From Basidiobolus meristosporus CBS 931.73 (lineage: Eukaryota > Basidiobolomycota > Basidiobolomycetes > Basidiobolales > Basidiobolaceae): a stretch of DNA of 20,591 nt. The translations under genes were made by a program, and so were the position numbers. The stretch's first letter is position 1. Each line of letters begins with the position of its first letter. The notes under the pieces are model-generated. The model was not told the origin of the DNA. It was given only the letters and a program-made list of their open reading frames with translations, and did not search any database. Location of the stretch: assembly GCA_002104905.1 (NCBI GenBank), contig MCFE01001002.1, forward strand, positions 1 to 20,591, written 5' to 3'. Below are positions 17,294-20,591 of this stretch, piece after piece.

Positions 17294-17386
17294 CAGGCTT
17301 GCAACTGGACTCACCCATGAAAATCCAGCATATCCAAGAATCTTCCTTCGCCACAAAATCTATACAGTCCTTGAGAATGCCTGTCA
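17266..17386 (+). promoter_or_regulatory. Candidate -1 ribosomal frameshift signal at the gag/pol overlap
   Basis: The heptamer G GGA AAC (17266-17272) lies in gag phase (TTG GGA AAC), matching the X XXY YYZ rule. A 6-base spacer follows (17273-17278). Then comes an 11-bp perfect stem, GTCCAGTTGCA (17279-17289) with TGCAACTGGAC (17300-17310), and a 10-base loop holding the gag stop. Loop bases TGACAGGC (17291-17298) are exactly complementary to GCCTGTCA at 17379-17386, allowing a pseudoknot. A -1 shift enters the pol frame at 17272, which is open from 17254. Confidence 0.78.
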
Positions 17387-20300
17387 AAATCCAGATCCCT
17401 GACTCCAGTCCTGTCCCAGCCCTAGCCCTGATTGATTCCGGTGCTTCATCCTGTTTCATTGACCAAGCCTTTGTCCAGAAGCACTCTATTCCTGTTACCT
17501 TGAAATCCTGTCCAGTCCAAGTAGAAGTTATTGATGGAAGATCACTCTCCTCTGGTGCTGTTACCCATGAAACATGCCTACTCCAGCTGTCCAGTACTGC
17601 CCACCAAGAAAGAATTGCCTTCAACATCATCAACTCACCACACTATCCTATTGTGCTTGGAAGCTCATGGTTGAGCTACCACAATCCAAGTATTGATTGG
17701 AAATCCAAGATCCTGTCATTCACCAGATCCCACCAAGTCAACTCCATGAAATCTCCAGACCCTGATAACCGTGAAAAGACAGTTGCCAACAGTTCAACAG
17801 CCCAAGATACCTTGCCAGCTGAAGGAGCCCCCTCAGCAACTATACCAGCCAAGTACCAAGAGTTTGCCCATGTCTTTGACAAGAAGAAAGCAGAACTCCT
17901 CCCTGACCATCGGCCTTATGACTGCCCTATTGACCTTGAAGATGGAAAAGTCCCTCCATTTGGCCCAATATATAACCTCTCCCAGCCGGAGTTGAAAGAA
18001 CTCCATGGTTATATTCAAGAAAACCTCCAGAAGGGTTTTATTCAGCACTCCAAATCACCTGCTGGAGCCCCAATCCTCTTTGTCAAGAAGAAGGATGGCA
18101 CCCTCAGAATGTGTGTGGACTACCGTGCTTTGAATAAGATCACAGTCAAGAACCGCTACCCCCTGCCCCTGATCAATACACTGTTGGATCAGCTATCTGC
18201 TGCCCAAGTCTTCACCAAGATAGACTTGAGAGGAGCTTACAATCTTGTCAGAATCAAGCCTGGTGATGAATGGAAAACTGCCTTTCGCACAAGATATGGC
18301 CACTTTGAATACAAAGTAATGCCATTTGGCCTCACCAATGCCCCTGCTGTGTTTCAACACCTCATGAATGACATATTCCGTGAATACCTTGACCATTTTG
18401 TGGTAATCTACCTTGATGATATTCTCATATACTCCAAGAGCCAAGATGAACATGATGAACATGTCAAGAAAGTATTGAGAAAACTAGACTCTGCCGGTCT
18501 CTATGCCAAGCTAGAGAAGTGTGAATTTGACCAGAGAGAAGTGGAATTTCTTGGTTATCTCATCAGCCCTGAGGGAACAAGAATGGACCCAAAGAAAGTT
18601 GACTCAGTCCAATCCTGGAAAACTCCAAGCTCAGTCAAGGAAGTACAATCCTTCCTGGGATTTGCCAACTTCTATCGCAGGTTCATAGCCAACTACTCCA
18701 AGATAGTCACCCCTCTGACAAAGCTTACCCAGAAGAACACACCTTTTGCCTGGAATGAGGAGCAATCCAGCTCATTCAACCAACTCAAGAAATCTTTCCT
18801 GAAGGCCCCCCTGCTTGCCCACCCTGACCTTGAGAAGCAATTCATAGTGGAGACTGATGCTTCTGATTTTGCCCTTGGTGCCATACTCTCCCAGTATGAT
18901 GAGGACAATGTGTTGCACCCCATTGCATTCTACTCTCGGAAGTTTTCCCCTGCAGAGATCAACTATGATATCTATGATAAGGAGTTGCTTGCCATCATTG
19001 TAGCCTTTGAGCAATGGAGACACTACCTGGACGGTGCAAAACACAAAATCAAAGTCTTCTGTGACCATAAGAACCTTGAGTACTTTGCAACTTCCAAAGT
19101 ACTAAACCGGAGACAAGCCAGATGGTCACTCTTCCTGTCCAGCTTTGACTTTACTATCACCTATAGACCTGGTGCAAAGCAAGGAAAGCCTGATGCCCTG
19201 TCCAGAAAAAAGGAATATGCCCTGGAAGAGGGAGATGATGCCTGTCGGCAAATGGAACACCCATTGCTGAGCAAGAAACATTTTGAGATTCTTGCCACCC
19301 AGTCCTCAAGTCTTGTCATCCCTTCATTCCTAGTAAGGATATCAGAATCCCAAGCCTCTGATATGACTTCCAGCACCATCAAGAAATATCTGGAATCCCC
19401 AGTTGGGCCCCCTCCCAAGTTCCCAAACATCCAGAACCTGCATTTGGTAAACAACCTCATCTACCACAAGCAGCAGCTTTATGTCCCAGACCTTGCCACC
19501 CAGCTAGACATCATTAAGTCTCGGCATGATTCAATGGCTGCAGGCCACTTTGGTACTGCCAAAACCTTGAATGCTATCAAAAGAGATTTCTGGTGGCCTA
19601 GAATGATAACTCTTATCAAAGAGTACATTCTGACTTGTGATATTTGCAACCGTGCAAAACCAGCCAGACACCAGCCCTATGGACTTCTTCAACCCCTGCC
19701 TATCCCAGAACACCAATGGAGATCTATATCTATGGACTTCATTACTGACCTCCCTGAGTCATGTGGCTTCAATGCTATACTTGTAGTGGCTGACCGGCTG
19801 ACCAAGATGGCTCACTTTATCCCTTGCTGTAAGAACACTGATGCAAAAGAAACTGCTGCTTTAGTCCTGAAGAATATTTTCCGCCTTCATGGTATCCCCA
19901 GTGATATTGTGTCAGATAGAGGCCCACAGTTTGTGTCCAAGTTTTGGAAACACTTCATGCAATACCTTGGTGTTCAAGTCAAGCTCTCTACTGCCTTCCA
20001 TCCACAGTCTGATGGCCAGACTGAAAGAATCAACCAGATTCTAGAGCAATACCTCCGGTGCTATATCAATTACCAGCAAGACAATTGGGTTGATCTACTC
20101 CCTGTTGCTGAGTTTGCCTACAACAACTCAAGCCATAGTGCAACCGGTTTTACACCATTCTATGCAAACTATGGATTCCACCCTCAGTTTGATATCCAGA
20201 TTCCAACAAACCCAATGAGCCCACATGCGGCTGAACATGCCCAAGCAATCCAGGACATCCAGAACACCCTCAAGGAAGAGCTATCCTTAGCTCAGGAAAG

Positions 20301-20505
20301 CTACAAGAAATTTGCCAATCTAAAACGGCATCCCAGCCCTGATCTTAATGAAGGAGATTCTGTATGGTTGCTCAGAAGAAACATCAGCACCAACCGCCCT
20401 TGTGACAAGTTGGATTTCAAGAAACTTGGTCCCTTCAAGATCAAGAAGAAGCTTAGCCCTTATAGTATATCAGCTACAGTTACCAGCAAGTATGAAAATC
20501 CATGA
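17272..20505 (+). CDS. pol: Gypsy Pol: protease, RT, RNase H, integrase (C-terminal frameshift)
   Basis: The frame is -1 relative to gag and has no early ATG (first in-frame ATG 17317), so it is most likely made as a Gag-Pol fusion. Protease: [12 protein letters not shown], Asp at 17434. [22 protein letters not shown], first Asp at 18223 (KIDLRGAYN), YLDD at 18409-18420, VEFLGYLIS and the [15 protein letters not shown] connection. RNase [16 protein letters not shown], Asp at 18856, and DHKNLEYF. Integrase: H2C2 zinc site (His 19525 and 19546, Cys 19636 and 19645), catalytic Asp 19735, Asp 19915 and Glu 20023, the D,D(35)E spacing, then the GPF motif at 20428-20436. All catalytic residues are present. 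One extra A at about 20467 causes the early stop at 20503-20505. Confidence 0.92.
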   Translation, partial: LQCPVALTGLQLDSPMKIQHIQESSFATKSIQSLRMPVKIQIPDSSPVPALALIDSGASSCFIDQAFVQKHSIPVTLKSCPVQVEVIDGRSLSSGAVTHETCLLQLSSTAHQERIAFNIINSPHYPIVLGSSWLSYHNPSIDWKSKILSFTRSHQVNSMKSPDPDNREKTVANSSTAQDTLPAEGAPSATIPAKYQEFAHVFDKKKAELLPDHRPYDCPIDLEDGKVPPFGPIYNLSQPELKELHGYIQENLQKGFIQHSKSPAGAPILFVKKKDGTLRMCVDYRALNKITVKNRYPLPLINTLLDQLSAAQVFTKIDLRGAYNLVRIKPGDEWKTAFRTRYGHFEYKVMPFGLTNAPAVFQHLMNDIFREYLDHFVVIYLDDILIYSKSQDEHDEHVKKVLRKLDSAGLYAKLEKCEFDQREVEFLGYLISPEGTRMDPKKVDSVQSWKTPSSVKEVQSFLGFANFYRRFIANYSKIVTPLTKLTQKNTPFAWNEEQSSSFNQLKKSFLKAPLLAHPDLEKQFIVETDASDFALGAILSQYDEDNVLHPIAFYSRKFSPAEINYDIYDKELLAIIVAFEQWRHYLDGAKHKIKVFCDHKNLEYFATSKVLNRRQARWSLFLSSFDFTITYRPGAKQGKPDALSRKKEYALEEGDDACRQMEHPLLSKKHFEILATQSSSLVIPSFLVRISESQASDMTSSTIKKYLESPVGPPPKFPNIQNLHLVNNLIYHKQQLYVPDLATQLDIIKSRHDSMAAGHFGTAKTLNAIKRDFWWPRMITLIKEYILTCDICNRAKPARHQPYGLLQPLPIPEHQWRSISMDFITDLPESCGFNAILVVADRLTKMAHFIPCCKNTDAKETAALVLKNIFRLHGIPSDIVSDRGPQFVSKFWKHFMQYLGVQVKLSTAFHPQSDGQTERINQILEQYLRCYINYQQDNWVDLLPVAEFAYNNSSHSATGFTPFYANYGFHPQFDIQIPTNPMSPHAAEHAQAIQDIQNTLKEELSLAQESYKKFANLKRHPSPDLNEGDSVWLLRRNISTNRPCDKLDFKKLGPFKIKKKLSPYSISATVTSKYENP

Positions 20506-20591
20506 TACTTTCCATGTGTCCCTCCTGGAGCCATATTGTAGGAACACATTGCCAAACCGGCAAGAAGCAAAGCCCCAAGCTATCCAGGTTG
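20468..20591 (+). pseudogene. Frameshifted continuation of gypsy Pol C-terminus
   Basis: Shifting by one base at 20467 gives [20 protein letters not shown], then EPY and an open frame to the window edge. HxxFHVSLL(K/E)P is the conserved segment just before the chromodomain in Ty3/gypsy chromoviruses, so the true protein continued here and a chromodomain is expected beyond 20591. Confidence 0.85.

Larger units (their letters stand above)
15432..20591 (+). mobile_element. Ty3/gypsy Tf1/sushi-type element, 3' end outside the window
   Basis: It consists of a 523-bp 5' LTR, self-primer site, leader, gag, then pol in the -1 frame with protease, RT, RNase H and integrase in the Ty3/gypsy order. It interrupts copia copy IV at 15431/15432. 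Its base composition is visibly more GC-rich than the copia relics and its ORFs are nearly intact, so it is the youngest large insertion here. The integrase C-terminus has a GPF motif and continues, after one frameshift, into the segment that precedes a chromodomain in fungal chromoviruses. No 3' LTR or target duplication can be seen. Confidence 0.93.

Noticed and set aside
17220-20000. Minus-strand ORFs opposite the gypsy pol (for example 17220-17633, 18193-18462, 19161-19460)
   Set aside because: They are shadows of the well-supported plus-strand polyprotein.
1-20591. A defence system, biosynthetic cluster, CRISPR array or other new cellular system
   Set aside because: Every well-supported coding stretch belongs to transposable elements. 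I see no host operon, cluster or array.

Overview
The window is eukaryotic and consists almost entirely of transposable elements. I found no host gene, rRNA or complete tRNA gene. The elements suggest a fungus, probably a basidiomycete: the Ty3/gypsy Pol resembles fungal Tf1/sushi-type chromoviruses, and it sits beside Ty1/copia and PIF/Harbinger-like relics. The phylum is an inference from general family resemblance, not from a search.

Layout. Bases 1-121 are unassigned. 122-2686 is a decayed DNA transposon with about 126-bp terminal inverted repeats (about 84% identical) and a broken DDE_Tnp_4 (Harbinger-type) transposase on the minus strand. 2687-15431 is a nest of four minus-strand copies of one Ty1/copia family. 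Copy III (2687-5091 plus LTR A) is truncated on its left and carries an antisense solo LTR. Copy II (5441-7685 plus 12052-13225) is split by copy I. Copy I (7686-12051) is a full-length element with two 350-bp LTRs and a 5-bp GATAT target-site duplication. Copy IV (13433-15431) is cut off on the right. A 207-bp non-element spacer (13226-13432) separates II from IV. All four copia copies are coding-dead through stops, 1-bp deletions and internal deletions.

15432-20591 is a much fresher plus-strand Ty3/gypsy element that ends copy IV abruptly. It has a 523-bp 5' LTR, a primer-binding site complementary to the predicted first 11 nt of its own transcript (Tf1-like self-priming), an intact gag and a long pol in the -1 frame. 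At the gag/pol overlap lies a complete candidate -1 ribosomal frameshift signal: G GGA AAC, a 6-nt spacer, an 11-bp perfect stem and an 8-bp potential pseudoknot. One extra base near the C-terminus (about 20467) shifts pol out of frame before the expected chromodomain. The 3' LTR lies beyond the window.

Relative order of events, from nesting: copy III is older than the solo LTR inside it, copy II is older than copy I, and copy IV is older than the gypsy element. The main interest is in the cis-acting RNA signals of the gypsy element, the half-tRNA primer site of the copia family, and an integrase deletion shared by two copia copies.
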